A DNA stretch of 59,445 bases from Cytobacillus eiseniae (GTDB taxonomy: Bacteria; Bacillota; Bacilli; Bacillales; Cytobacillaceae): the NCBI RefSeq assembly GCF_017874625.1, contig NZ_JAGIKZ010000020.1:1-59445 (forward strand). The letters run 5' to 3'. Every line of letters begins with the position of its first letter. Positions within the stretch are counted from its first letter, which is position 1. A model generated the notes under the pieces. The model saw nothing but the letters and a program-made list of their open reading frames with translations, made no database searches and was not told the DNA's origin. The position numbers and the translations under genes are program-made. Of this stretch, positions 16,813-25,682 are shown one piece after another.

Positions 16813-16896
16813 CTTCGTATGTATGAAATTTTCCGCTAATTCCGATTATACACGATTATGTTCAAAATGGAGTATTCATATTTATTATTTTCTGGA

Positions 16897-17328
16897 TTGG
16901 CGAATAAATGTAGATTTTGTCCAATATCTGCTTGAGGACGGCGAATATATGCAGATTTTGTCCAATATCTGCTTGAGGACGGCGAATATATGCAGATTTT
17001 GTCCAATATCTGCTTGAGGACGGCGAATATATGCAGGTTTTGTCCAATATCTGCTTGAGGACGGCGAATATATGCAGGTTTTGTCCAATATCTGCTTGAG
17101 AACGGCGAATATATGCAGGTTTTGTCCAATATCTGCTTGAGGACGGCGAATATATGCAGATTTTGTCCAATATCTGCTTGAGGGCGGCGAATATATGCAG
17201 GTTTTGTTCAATATCTGCTTGAGGACGGCGAATATATGCAGATTTTGTCCAATATCTGCTTGAGAACGGCGAATATATGCAAATTTTGTCCAATATCTGC
17301 TTGAGAACGGCGAATATATGCAGATTTT
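16897..17328. repeat. Tandem array of a 41-bp unit, about 10 copies
   Basis: Ten nearly identical copies of a 41-bp unit built on GCGAATATATGCAGATTTTG and TCCAATATCTGCTTGAGGAC. Changes are few and mostly transitions (GCAGAT to GCAGGT, GAGGAC to GAGAAC). GCAGAT and ATCTGC can pair in each unit, and the GCAGGT variants keep this by G-U pairing. Because 41 is not a multiple of 3, and the unit has no stop in any minus-strand frame, all three minus frames stay open through the array. Those open frames are an artefact of the repeat. It lies just upstream of the B12 operon promoter. Confidence 0.93.
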
Positions 17329-17375
17329 TGTGAATTTAGTTAATAAGTTCAGCGGGTAGCGTGGGATCGAAACAA

Positions 17376-17402
17376 AAAAAGCCGATAATTTAGCATTTAC
17401 CG
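17376..17402 (-). terminator. Terminator of the 258-residue gene
   Basis: On the minus strand GCCGGTAA and a complementary TTATCGGC are followed by TTTTTTTG. The stem overlaps the stop codon of the upstream gene. Confidence 0.55.
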
Positions 17403-18173
17403 GCCGTAAACTTTCCATTCTCGTGACTTTTTATCAAAAACCAGCTTTGCCTCACATGGATCATTAACAATATTTTTATATTCCTCGTACATATCATCCA
17501 TATCAGAAAAGTCACCAATTACCCAAATTGGGATTTCCATTCTCGCCCGATTTTGCTCGATATCTTTAATTGAAATGAGAATGCCTTCTTTCATCAATGG
17601 CTTCAAATGTCTCAGGATCTCACTCGCGATATTTGGATATGTCCTTTTTTTCTTTAAACCAAGTAATGATTTCTCAACCTTTGTCTGTCCCATCTTTACA
17701 GGAATAACCTCCCCTAGCATTCTGTAAAGATCATTAAAGTCCCGATAATAGGTCTTGTTAAACCAGCCATCATCATGAGCCAAATATACATAGCGGTTGC
17801 TTAAGTGATTATAGAATGGAAGCTTTAAGTGCTCCTTCAAATGACCAAGATAGAGCAGCTCTGCAATCGCTTGACTTGGAAGCTCATTTAATGCCTCTTC
17901 CTCTTCAAAATCGATCCAGCAAAAATTCCCATATCCATACACATTTTCGTTCATTACTTTCTCGAGTTTGTCATTAGGAACAAACTCATGTAACGTATGC
18001 ATATTAAAGTCGCCATCTTCGAATTGATGCTTTAATAAGAGAAGATGATTGATTGTATCAAACAAAGCCTGAGTAAACTCAAAAAATTCAATGCCATAAG
18101 TGATTGTATAGTGTTCGCGCTCATTTATATGAAGGTAAATAATATCACGAATTCCTTGATTCTTTCTTTTCAA
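17397..18173 (-). CDS. Uncharacterised protein, 258 residues
   Basis: I do not recognise a named family. The protein is soluble, acidic-to-neutral, with no signal peptide or membrane segment, and rich in aromatic residues in the middle (FCWIDFEEEEALNEL, YNHLSNRYVYLAHDDGWFNKTYY). The C-terminal part looks alpha/beta (EIPIWVIGDFSDMDDMYEEY). The composition and an own terminator support a real gene. The start ATG is preceded by a GGAGGGTTC-type site (minus strand), so the annotated start is reasonable. It is transcribed away from mgtE. No function is proposed. Confidence 0.65.
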   Translation of the reverse strand: MKRKNQGIRDIIYLHINEREHYTITYGIEFFEFTQALFDTINHLLLLKHQFEDGDFNMHTLHEFVPNDKLEKVMNENVYGYGNFCWIDFEEEEALNELPSQAIAELLYLGHLKEHLKLPFYNHLSNRYVYLAHDDGWFNKTYYRDFNDLYRMLGEVIPVKMGQTKVEKSLLGLKKKRTYPNIASEILRHLKPLMKEGILISIKDIEQNRARMEIPIWVIGDFSDMDDMYEEYKNIVNDPCEAKLVFDKKSREWKVYGR

Positions 18174-18381
18174 TGGTGAACCCTCCGAATAGTAATAACT
18201 ATAATAAATATATCAAAGTATTGTACATTAGAAATAATTATACAGTTAAAACAGTCACTAATTATAAAATAATTTTTCTCTACTTTCACCTTAACACATT
18301 CCAATCAATCATAAAATTTTTTATAATGATCGTGGCATTATAATATAGAGATTCATTTTCAATGAAGGGAGTGAAAGACAT

Positions 18382-19740
18382 TTGATTCAAAACATGACAG
18401 AAAATCAGATAACTCTTCACATTATAAAAACATTAAAAGAAAATAAAAAGCCTGATTTTGAACTAACTTTAGATGAGTTACAACCTTATGATATTGCTCA
18501 AATATACGAAAACCTACCAGAGAAGCACAAAACACGCTTTTTACTTTTTATGAATCCCGATCAATTAGCAGACTTACTTGAGGAGTTAAACAAGGATATT
18601 CAGCTAGAGGTACTAAATAAATTAGGCATTGAAAGAACAGGGAAAGTCCTTGATCTAATGGATAACGATGATTTAGCTGTTCTCCTAGAGGAGCTGTCAC
18701 CAGAAAAGATTACCTCCCTCCTTTCTGGGATGAAAAAAACTGAATCTGCCATTGTACAGGATATTATGAAGTATCCGCCAGAAACGGCAGGTAGATTAAT
18801 GACAAACCGTTTTGTATGGATAAGGGATTACTTCACAGTCATTGAAGCTGTTGGAAAACTGAAGTCCTTTGCAGAATTCGCAGAAACAATCAATTATCTT
18901 TATGTGATTGATCAAGATCGTAAGCTCGTTGGGGTCGTTTCCTATCGAGACCTCCTTATCGCAGAACCTAATGAAACGATCCGTCATGTCATGTATGAGC
19001 GTGTCATCGCCGTTTCCGTTACAACAGACCAAGAAGAAGTAGCAAGACTCGTTGAAAAGTATGATTTCCTCGCCATTCCAGTTGTGAATGAGGAGAACGT
19101 TTTAATGGGGATTGCAACCGTTGACGATATCATTGATGTTGTCATACAGGAAGCAAATGAAGATATCGAAAAGCTTTCAGCAACTGGAAAATCGATTGAT
19201 TTTGAAACAAAGGCTTTAGTCGCTGCCTACCGAAGACTGCCTTGGTTAATTCTACTATTATTCATCGGTTTAATTTCAGGAAGTATTATTGATGGATATA
19301 AAGAAACGGTCCAAAAAGTTGTAGCACTTACATTTTTCATGCCAATGATCTCAGGGATGACCGGAAACACCGGAACACAATCTTTAGCGGTCGTTGTTAG
19401 AGGGCTTGTATCCAATGATATAGATAAGAAAGTCATACTCAAGCTGATCATGAGAGAATTTGGTGTAAGCTTAATTATCGGAACCATCTGCGGAATATTA
19501 ATTTCACTTATTGCTTTCTTCTGGCAAGGAAACGCCATATTAGGTCTTGTCGTTGGAAGTTCCCTATTCCTTACATTAATTATTGGCACATTAGCTGGAA
19601 CGATTATTCCGCTTATTCTATATCGTCTTAAGATTGACCCAGCAGTTGCATCTGGCCCGCTAATTACAACTTTAAATGATATCTTTTCACTTATTATCTA
19701 TTTCGGAATTGCAACGATGTTCATCAATCAATTGATGTAA
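18382..19740 (+). CDS. mgtE: Magnesium transporter MgtE
   Basis: 452 residues, normal for MgtE. Residues ~20-130 form the acidic superhelical N domain (LLFMNPDQLADLLEELN). Two CBS domains follow (~130-255; MKYPPETAGRLMTNRFVWI, VSYRDLLIA, ATVDDIIDVVIQEA). Then come five membrane helices with the pore signature MISGMTGNTGTQSLAVVVRGL. It carries Mg2+ across the cytoplasmic membrane and closes when cytosolic Mg2+ is high. A TTG at 18382 fits the GGGAG spacing; an ATG four codons later is an alternative. No M-box riboswitch was seen in the 200-bp leader. Confidence 0.93.
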   Translation: MIQNMTENQITLHIIKTLKENKKPDFELTLDELQPYDIAQIYENLPEKHKTRFLLFMNPDQLADLLEELNKDIQLEVLNKLGIERTGKVLDLMDNDDLAVLLEELSPEKITSLLSGMKKTESAIVQDIMKYPPETAGRLMTNRFVWIRDYFTVIEAVGKLKSFAEFAETINYLYVIDQDRKLVGVVSYRDLLIAEPNETIRHVMYERVIAVSVTTDQEEVARLVEKYDFLAIPVVNEENVLMGIATVDDIIDVVIQEANEDIEKLSATGKSIDFETKALVAAYRRLPWLILLLFIGLISGSIIDGYKETVQKVVALTFFMPMISGMTGNTGTQSLAVVVRGLVSNDIDKKVILKLIMREFGVSLIIGTICGILISLIAFFWQGNAILGLVVGSSLFLTLIIGTLAGTIIPLILYRLKIDPAVASGPLITTLNDIFSLIIYFGIATMFINQLM

Positions 19741-19887
19741 TATTTATTGTTTATTGGAAACTATTTCTCTTTACATTACGTCTTATATTCGATGTTTCAT
19801 TTCTCTCAATGAAATACATTGAAAGGGCCATTTTTCTTTGTTACGATGAAAATATAAAGGAAATGAACGAAAATAGGTGCATGGAAG

Positions 19888-21072
19888 ATGAATAAACCGA
19901 AAAAAGTTGCCGAACGATTTGATTGGACATTGTGTTTGCTGTTATTTTTATTTTTTCTCATTAGTTGTGTGGCCATTTATAGTGGGCATTCAGGACAATA
20001 TGAAGGAAACTTCGTTCTGAGCCAAATAAAAAATTATGCAATCGGAATCTTTATTGTTGCTGTTATGATGTATTTTGACAGCGAACAAATTAAAAAGCTA
20101 TCTTGGATTTTTTATGGATTAGGGATCCTTTTGCTTATTGGATTATTTGTTCTGCCGGAATCCATTGTCCCCGAAAAAAAGGGGGCATCCTTATGGTATG
20201 TCATACCAAAAATTGGACAAATTCAACCATCTGAGTTTGTAAAGGTCTTTCTCATCATTGCACTAAGTAAAGTGATTGTTCAACATTATGAGAAATATGT
20301 AAATAAAACAATCAAAAGTGATATTTTTCTATTGATTAAGCTCGGCATTGTGACAGTCGTTCCCTTAGGACTGATTATCGTTGATGATCTTGGCACTGCT
20401 CTTGTGATCATTGCTATCTTTGCTGGAATAACATTGGCTTCGGGCATCACATGGAAGGTGATTGTTCCTATTTTCGGAACAGGTGGAATTCTCGCAGGAG
20501 CTATTCTTTTTCTAGTCCTCCGTGCACCAGAATTTATCGAGAAATATGTTGATACGTACCAATTACTACGTATTTACTCATGGCTTGATCCCGTTGGACA
20601 TAAGCAAGGTGCAGGATTACAGCTCTATAATTCATTATTGGCTGTTGGATCGGGCTTAATTACGGGAAAAGGCTTCGGAGATCGTCAAGTATACATTCCT
20701 GATAGTCATACAGATTTTATTTTCAGTGTAATCGGAGAAGAATATGGCTTTATTGGTGGCAGTATCGTTATTAGTTTATATTTTATCCTCATTTACCATT
20801 TAACAAAGATCGCACTTGATACAAAAGAGCCTTTTAATACGTATATTTGTGTAGGAATCATCAGCATGATTACCTTCCACGTTTTCCAAAATATTGGGAT
20901 GACGATTCAAGTGCTTCCGATAACCGGCATTCCCCTTCCTTTTATTAGTTATGGGGGAAGTTCATTAATGGGAAACATGATGGCAATGGGGCTTATCTTT
21001 GGAATTAAATATCATCAGAAAAACTATATGTTTTCTTCGGAGTCACAATATGTTGCTAAAAAGTCCAGTTAA
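19888..21072 (+). CDS. SEDS-family peptidoglycan glycosyltransferase (RodA/FtsW/SpoVE)
   Basis: 394 residues with about ten membrane helices. SEDS proteins polymerise lipid II together with a class B PBP. Family blocks are LWYVIPKIGQIQPSEFVKVFLIIALSK, IVDDLGTALVI, VGSGLITGKGFGDRQVYIPDSHTDFIFSVIGEEYGFIGG (carrying the catalytic-region Asp) and the C-terminal LPITGIPLPFISYGGSSLMGNM. RodA-like is the best guess. Several paralogs are usual in Bacillaceae, so the exact symbol is withheld. Single gene with a perfect terminator. Confidence 0.9.
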   Translation: MNKPKKVAERFDWTLCLLLFLFFLISCVAIYSGHSGQYEGNFVLSQIKNYAIGIFIVAVMMYFDSEQIKKLSWIFYGLGILLLIGLFVLPESIVPEKKGASLWYVIPKIGQIQPSEFVKVFLIIALSKVIVQHYEKYVNKTIKSDIFLLIKLGIVTVVPLGLIIVDDLGTALVIIAIFAGITLASGITWKVIVPIFGTGGILAGAILFLVLRAPEFIEKYVDTYQLLRIYSWLDPVGHKQGAGLQLYNSLLAVGSGLITGKGFGDRQVYIPDSHTDFIFSVIGEEYGFIGGSIVISLYFILIYHLTKIALDTKEPFNTYICVGIISMITFHVFQNIGMTIQVLPITGIPLPFISYGGSSLMGNMMAMGLIFGIKYHQKNYMFSSESQYVAKKSS

Positions 21073-21100
21073 AAAGGAGAGGGGATCCCCTCTCCTTTTT
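21071..21100. terminator. Bidirectional terminator, 30-bp perfect palindrome
   Basis: AAAAAGGAGAGGGGATCCCC followed by TCTCCTTTTT is a perfect palindrome between two convergent genes, so both strands carry a GC stem followed by a T run. Confidence 0.85.
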
Positions 21101-21129
21101 ACTATTTGATATAAGTCCCTACGATATGT

Positions 21130-21999
21130 CTAATTATCTGTTACTTTACTTTTCGCCATTCTCATTTTCATAATAGCTCGAATAAAGAAGAATAGAACAA
21201 ATAATCCGATTAGAGTAAGCCCAACGTAACTTAAATTAAATAGCTTTAAAGCGACACTAGTTAATGTAGCAATGTATAAACAACCTAGCATCATACTGAT
21301 CTCCTTATTTTCAAAGAAGCGAGTCAATCGAGCACCGAATTGTGAGCCAATCAATCCACCAGCTACTAATAATAATCCAATTCGATAATCAATCGTAACT
21401 GTGAAGGCGTATGAAAGGAAGCCAACAGAAACGATAAGTAACACTGCAAATAAACTTGTGCCCACTGCTTTTTTAGGCATGATCCTTAAGAAAGCAATGG
21501 ACAGAGGAACGATAATAAATCCGCCTCCAACACCTAATGTCGTTGAAATAAAACCAGCAAATAGACCAATTAGAATCATTTGAATGACTGATGGCGAGGA
21601 TTCAGATGATTGTTCATTTGCTTGCTGTTTTTTCCCTTGTTTAAACATAGTCACTGCAAAATATGAAAGAAGAATAATATAGAAAATCGGAATAGCCACT
21701 TCATCCCAACCTCTATTTTCTAAAAAAAGAACAAAAGGACGAGCGATTTGCGTTGCTCCCATTCCACTTAGACCGAGAATTAGCCCCTCTTTCCAAAGAA
21801 TATTCTTAAGCCGAAAATGTGCAGTGATGCCTGAAATAGATGTTCCTATTGTAAATAGTAAACTTGTCGTAATTGCCTCAATTGGTGAGAAGCCAATCAA
21901 CATAAGTATCGGTGTTAAAATAAATCCGCCTCCAACACCAAAAAAGCCTGACAGAATACTTATGCAGCCTCCTAATAAGAAAAATAATCCGAATTCCAT
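21130..21999 (-). CDS. TauE/SafE-family sulfite/anion exporter
   Basis: 289 residues from the ATG at 21999, chosen because AGGAG lies 5-6 bases upstream; an in-frame extension to 22053 lacks a site. The protein has the inverted repeat of this family: GCISILSGFFGVGGGFILTPIL near the start and GLFAGFISTTLGVGGGFIIVPL in the second half, with about eight membrane segments. Members move sulfite, sulfoacetate or other sulfur/organic anions; the substrate here is unknown. Divergent from dps. Confidence 0.87.
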   Translation of the reverse strand: MEFGLFFLLGGCISILSGFFGVGGGFILTPILMLIGFSPIEAITTSLLFTIGTSISGITAHFRLKNILWKEGLILGLSGMGATQIARPFVLFLENRGWDEVAIPIFYIILLSYFAVTMFKQGKKQQANEQSSESSPSVIQMILIGLFAGFISTTLGVGGGFIIVPLSIAFLRIMPKKAVGTSLFAVLLIVSVGFLSYAFTVTIDYRIGLLLVAGGLIGSQFGARLTRFFENKEISMMLGCLYIATLTSVALKLFNLSYVGLTLIGLFVLFFFIRAIMKMRMAKSKVTDN

Positions 22000-22096
22000 A
22001 TAAACTCCTAACTTGAACGTTTTCTTTCTATTGTAACTTATTTTCCTTCTCACTATGTATATGAAAATTTTATCTTAGACTATATTAAATTTTTAT

Positions 22097-22111
22097 TTAT
22101 AATAATTATAA
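22097..22111. promoter_or_regulatory. PerR box
   Basis: TTATAATAATTATAA is a perfect match to the Bacillus PerR box TTATAATNATTATAA. It lies just upstream of the dps promoter and about 98 bp from the divergent TauE/SafE start. Confidence 0.8.
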
Positions 22112-22118
22112 TTTAATA

Positions 22119-22146
22119 TTGATTTTAATTTTATATTTGTTATAAT
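22119..22146 (+). promoter_or_regulatory. Likely dps promoter
   Basis: TTGATT (22119-22124) and TATAAT (22141-22146) are separated by 16 bp, about 35 bp upstream of the dps start codon. Confidence 0.55.
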
Positions 22147-22180
22147 GAGTATAGAAAGTTAATTTGAGGAGGAATTTATA

Positions 22181-22618
22181 ATGGAAAAATTATATTCAGC
22201 ATTAAATACGCAAGTAGCTAACTGGAGTGTTCTTTATACAAAGCTTCACCGTTACCACTGGTTTGTAAAAGGACCTTTATTCTTTACACTACATGAGAAA
22301 TTCGAGGAATTATACAATGAATCTGCAGCTGTCGTTGATGAAGTAGCCGAACGTCTTCTCACAATTGGCGGAGAGCCTGTTGCAACAATGAAAGAATATT
22401 TAAGCATCGCAACAATCGAAGAAACGAAAGGTGAAACAAGTGCAAACGAGATGGTTGCGACTCTGATTGAAGATTACAAGCATCTAAAAGGCGAATTAAA
22501 AGAACTTGTTGAGCTTTCAGAGCAATATGACAATGATTCAATCAATGATCTTGCTGTTGGCCTGCTTGTCAAACTAGATACACATATTTGGATGTTAACT
22601 GCCTACTTAGGAGAATAA
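22181..22618 (+). CDS. dps: Dps-family ferritin-like DNA-protection protein
   Basis: 145 residues, a four-helix ferritin-like miniferritin that stores iron and protects DNA from peroxide as a dodecamer. The ferroxidase ligands lie in LHRYHWFVKGPLFFTLHEKFEELYNESAAVVDEVAERLLTIGG (His, His, Asp/Glu pattern). A strong GGAGG precedes the ATG. A perfect PerR box upstream predicts induction by peroxide, as for mrgA in B. subtilis. Confidence 0.92.
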   Translation: MEKLYSALNTQVANWSVLYTKLHRYHWFVKGPLFFTLHEKFEELYNESAAVVDEVAERLLTIGGEPVATMKEYLSIATIEETKGETSANEMVATLIEDYKHLKGELKELVELSEQYDNDSINDLAVGLLVKLDTHIWMLTAYLGE

Positions 22619-22630
22619 TAGAAATAGAGG

Positions 22631-22663
22631 AAAAAGTCAGTGAAAATAGTCACTGACTTTTTC
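22631..22663 (+). terminator. dps terminator
   Basis: AAAGTCAGTGA and TCACTGACTTT form a long stem around a 6-nt loop, followed by a T run. Confidence 0.8.
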
Positions 22664-22770
22664 TTATGTTAAGGTATAAGGAAAATAGACTCGTAAAAAT
22701 CATGTTCCTAGCGCTGCAGAATATAATAGAATGAACAAGAAGAATAACGAATGGGAAGGAGAAATATCTA

Positions 22771-23397
22771 ATGGATTTTAAGTTAACTGTCACTTCTGAG
22801 GATGAACTCCGCACATTATTAGGCACACCTAGTAAGACTGTCGAAAATAAAACGATTGATCATTTAGATGTTCACTGTAAGGAGTTTATTTCAAAAACGC
22901 CAATTGTATTTATCTCCACTTCAGACATCTCTGGAAATTGTGACACCTCACCACGCGGAGATGAATCTGGTTTCATACATATCATCGATGAGCATCACTT
23001 TGTCATCCCTGAAAGACCTGGCAATAAACGAATGGACTCACTTAGAAATATTTTAGCGAATCCCCATATTGGTCTTCTTTTTGTCATTCCAGGATTAGAG
23101 GAAACATTAAGAATCAATGGGACGGCAAAAATAATAAGAGATGCTTCGATTCTTGAGGAGATGACGTCTCATGGAAAGACACCATTACTTGGCATCGCTG
23201 TGCAAGTAGAAGAATGCTACATTCATTGTGCAAAAGCATTTAAGCGTTCAAAACTTTGGCAGCCAGACTCTTGGCCACAAAAGTCTGCTCTTCCCTATCC
23301 GCCTAAAATTCTTGCTGATCATGTCAATTTGCCTAATGTTGACAGTGAATCTATAAGGGCATCGCTAGAAGAAAGTTATTCCAAGCGGTTATATTAA
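22771..23397 (+). CDS. Pyridoxamine 5'-phosphate oxidase-family FMN-binding protein
   Basis: 208 residues of the split-barrel flavin-binding fold. The pattern of the MSMEG_1061-type subgroup is visible: CKEFISKTPIVFISTSDISGNCDTSPRGD, FVIPERPGNKRMDSLRNILANPHIGLLFVIPGLEETLRINGTA, and ECYIHCAKAFKRSKLWQPDSW near the C-terminus. It is probably an FMN- or F420-type oxidoreductase of unknown substrate. GGAAGGAG precedes the ATG. Single gene. Confidence 0.82.
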   Translation: MDFKLTVTSEDELRTLLGTPSKTVENKTIDHLDVHCKEFISKTPIVFISTSDISGNCDTSPRGDESGFIHIIDEHHFVIPERPGNKRMDSLRNILANPHIGLLFVIPGLEETLRINGTAKIIRDASILEEMTSHGKTPLLGIAVQVEECYIHCAKAFKRSKLWQPDSWPQKSALPYPPKILADHVNLPNVDSESIRASLEESYSKRLY

Positions 23398-23823
23398 GTA
23401 ATGCATAAGCAGGCTTGTTTACCCCCAAAAAACGCAAGACATGATATTAACTGGACTCACATTCCGCTATTTGCAAAAATAATGGTGTTTTCATATTTTT
23501 ATCGGACATACGTTCCTTTATTTATCTAATAAGACGTTAATTTTGCCTAGTTATTAGTTAATAACGTACTCACTGTCCGAAAACCCTCCAAAATTGCATG
23601 ATTTATGATAATAACGTACTCACTGTCCCCGAAATGAAATGAATTCAATCAACAAACAAAAACGCATAGATTTCCACACTGAAAATCCATGCATTTTTGT
23701 TTGTTATTTTTCAATTGCTTATTTCGCTGTGAGTTCTATTTTCTCCACATTATCGGAACTACCTGTTTTAAGATCAACAGCTTTTTTAACTCCCCGTTAC
23801 ACGAAAAAGTAATTGGTGTTCCC
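23398..23823. other. Intergenic region with a 50-bp duplicated unit and a terminator-like hairpin
   Basis: No gene is seen. AATAACGTACTCACTGTCC occurs at 23560-23578 and again at 23610-23628, 50 bp apart, and a weaker relative lies further left. At about 23667-23698 AAAAACGCAT and ATGCATTTTT form a hairpin that could terminate transcripts from either side. Confidence 0.6.
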
Positions 23824-24051
23824 CTAATGATTTTCCATTATACCCCAGCAATATAAAGAGAATATAAACCCGATTATCAAACATATAATCCAAACAATAA
23901 ATAACTCAATAACAACCATTTCATTTCTAAATGATTTAATAAGAAATTTAATTAAATAGTAATCAAGAACAAGCGGTATTGATAGGACCAGGCTAGAAGT
24001 TAATACAAATCTTTGTTTTCCTTTTTCTCTTATTTGTCCCCAGCTCATCAT
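23824..24051 (-). CDS. Small two-helix membrane protein
   Basis: About 75 residues with a basic N-terminus (SWGQIREKGKQRFVL) and two hydrophobic segments (LVLSIPLVLDYYLIKFLI and LFIVWIICLIIGFIFSLYCW). This start resembles a widespread short Bacillaceae membrane protein type with an RxKGKxRF-like opening, of unknown role. GGGAGG precedes the ATG at 24051; an upstream ATG at 24069 is too far. Single gene. Confidence 0.55.
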   Translation of the reverse strand: MMSWGQIREKGKQRFVLTSSLVLSIPLVLDYYLIKFLIKSFRNEMVVIELFIVWIICLIIGFIFSLYCWGIMENH

Positions 24052-24372
24052 AGTTATCCTCCCAATCATCCATTGACACTCACACCATACATATGACTAT
24101 TTAAACCAAATAATAACTATACCCACTTCGTTACAAAGGCTATTTTTGTTAGGTAATCTTCTATAAGAAATTCTATTCGATTTCCAAAAGACATGAAATA
24201 ATTATCATCAAAAGAAAAGCGTGAATTCGTATTCGAATTCACGCTTTAATCTAATTGTGATTTACATTTTTTCACGTTTCGCAACCTGTAAAACTACAAG
24301 TTTGGTTCTTTTTCTGTCATTATCATTACAAGTTTATTAGAACAGCTTATTCTATGACTTACACAATTTTTC
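24052..24372. other. Intergenic region between small membrane protein and siderophore lipoprotein
   Basis: Besides the terminator at 24215-24247 and a GATAATGA-like iron-box half (about 24317-24331), I see no gene or other structure. Confidence 0.4.
24215..24247 (-). terminator. Terminator of the siderophore lipoprotein gene
   Basis: AAAGCGTGAATTCG and CGAATTCACGCTTT form a 14-bp perfect stem with a 4-nt loop. The minus strand continues with TTCTTTTG. Confidence 0.7.
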
Positions 24373-25410
24373 TTATTTTAATTCTGCTAAAATTTCTTCG
24401 ATTTTTGCAAGCTCAGATTGTAAACCGCCACCGCTTAAATACCATAGTGGACCATCTAAGTATACAATACGATTATTTTTGTAAGCATCTGTTTTCTTAA
24501 TAATTTCATTTTCCATATCTTTTTCGATATTAGATTCTCCGCCTGTAGCTGCAGTACGGTCAATTACAAGTAATACTTGTGGATCAAACTCTAGAATTGC
24601 TTCAAATCCAAAGTTAGAACCGTGAGAAGAAGACTCGATATCTTCTGTAACTGGTTTGAAACCATAGATGTCAAAAATGTAGCCAAAACGAGAGTTTGTT
24701 GAGAAACCAGATAATTTTCCTTCATTGTACATCGTAACTAATGATGTATCATATTTGCCAGCCAATGCTTTAACTTCTTCTAATGCTGAATCGAATTTAG
24801 CTGTGTACTCTTCCGCTTCTTTTTCTTTACCGAACATTTCAGCAGCAATATCTACTGAAGCTAAGAATGTATTCCAGTAATCATCTTGAGAAGTACCAAC
24901 GAATACGACAGGAGCGATTTCTTTTAGTTCTTCATAGAATGTAGATTGACGACCTGAGATAAAAATAACATCTGGGCTAAGTTCAGCAATATCTTCAAGT
25001 AGTGGCTCCTTTAAGTTACCAATACTTACATACTCATCAGCAGTATAGGCTTCAAGGTGAGAAGGTAAAGAAGAATCTTTAGCAACCCCTACAACGCCTT
25101 CTACACCAAGTGCATCTAATGTATCTAAGAAACCATAATCAAATACGGCAATTTTTTCTGGCATTTTTTCAAATGTAACATCTTCATAGCTGTATTTCTC
25201 TCCACTATCTTTACTCTCAGATGAAGCAACTGTTGAAGAAACAGTCATTGGATATGCAGCACTTTGCTCTTCTGCATTATTTTCCTTCGCCTGATCCTCT
25301 GCTTGAGTCGTATCCTTTGTTACTTCGTTTGAAGCCTCTTCATCCGTCCCACAAGCAGTTAGCATTAAAGATAAAGCTAATAGTGCACTAGCAAACTTCC
25401 ATTTTTTCAT
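24373..25410 (-). CDS. yclQ: Siderophore-binding lipoprotein, YclQ-like
   Basis: 345 residues from the ATG at 25410. The signal peptide KKWKFASALLALSLMLTACG ends in a lipobox. A Glu/Asp-rich linker follows, then a class III binding-protein fold (EKIAVFDYGFLDTLDALGVEGVVGVAKD, EDIAELSPDVIFISGRQ). Order and sequence fit YclQ, the petrobactin receptor of B. subtilis; catecholate or other siderophores are possible. The frame is open to 25485, but that upstream part is the Fur-box promoter. The gene has its own leader, separated from the ATPase gene by a terminator and iron boxes. Confidence 0.87.
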   Translation of the reverse strand: MKKWKFASALLALSLMLTACGTDEEASNEVTKDTTQAEDQAKENNAEEQSAAYPMTVSSTVASSESKDSGEKYSYEDVTFEKMPEKIAVFDYGFLDTLDALGVEGVVGVAKDSSLPSHLEAYTADEYVSIGNLKEPLLEDIAELSPDVIFISGRQSTFYEELKEIAPVVFVGTSQDDYWNTFLASVDIAAEMFGKEKEAEEYTAKFDSALEEVKALAGKYDTSLVTMYNEGKLSGFSTNSRFGYIFDIYGFKPVTEDIESSSHGSNFGFEAILEFDPQVLLVIDRTAATGGESNIEKDMENEIIKKTDAYKNNRIVYLDGPLWYLSGGGLQSELAKIEEILAELK

Positions 25411-25460
25411 GTGTGTTTCTCTCCCTTTATGTACTAATATTTTCTTTTTATTAATGACTA

Positions 25461-25492
25461 TGATTATCATTATCACTGATAACAATTCTCAT
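25461..25492. promoter_or_regulatory. Two adjacent Fur boxes upstream of the siderophore lipoprotein gene
   Basis: On the minus strand, 25461-25475 reads TGATAATGATAATCA, 14 of 15 matches to TGATAATNATTATCA. Plus-strand 25478-25492 (TGATAACAATTCTCA) matches at 13 of 15. A weaker copy is at 25556-25570. They are placed 50-80 bp before the start codon. Confidence 0.75.
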
Positions 25493-25607
25493 TATAGGGC
25501 CTTTAATTACTCTCGTCAATACCATTCTATAAACTTTTTTTGTAATTTTTTAAAATGATTACCATTTTCATTTAGTAAGATATTCTTACACTTATCGTTT
25601 TTCTCTC

Positions 25608-25657
25608 AAAAAAACACCTAGAGGAAATAATTAAACTACTAACCTTTTCCTCTAGGT
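25608..25657 (-). terminator. Terminator between the siderophore ATPase and lipoprotein genes
   Basis: On the minus strand CCTAGAGGAAAA pairs with TTTCCTCTAGG across a ~17-nt loop and is followed by TGTTTTTTT. With the Fur boxes just downstream it suggests separate transcription of the lipoprotein gene. Confidence 0.7.
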
Positions 25658-25682
25658 AATACTTAGGACTTATTTTATTTAT

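Noticed and set aside
16836..17418. Three overlapping minus-strand frames of 97-177 residues with repeated YIRRPQADIGQN-like sequence
   Set aside because: All three frames are open at once because the 41-bp unit has no stops and is not a multiple of 3; no ribosome site or protein-level constraint is seen.
18174..18381. M-box magnesium riboswitch ahead of mgtE
   Set aside because: The leader is AT-rich and lacks the conserved M-box helices as far as I can read.
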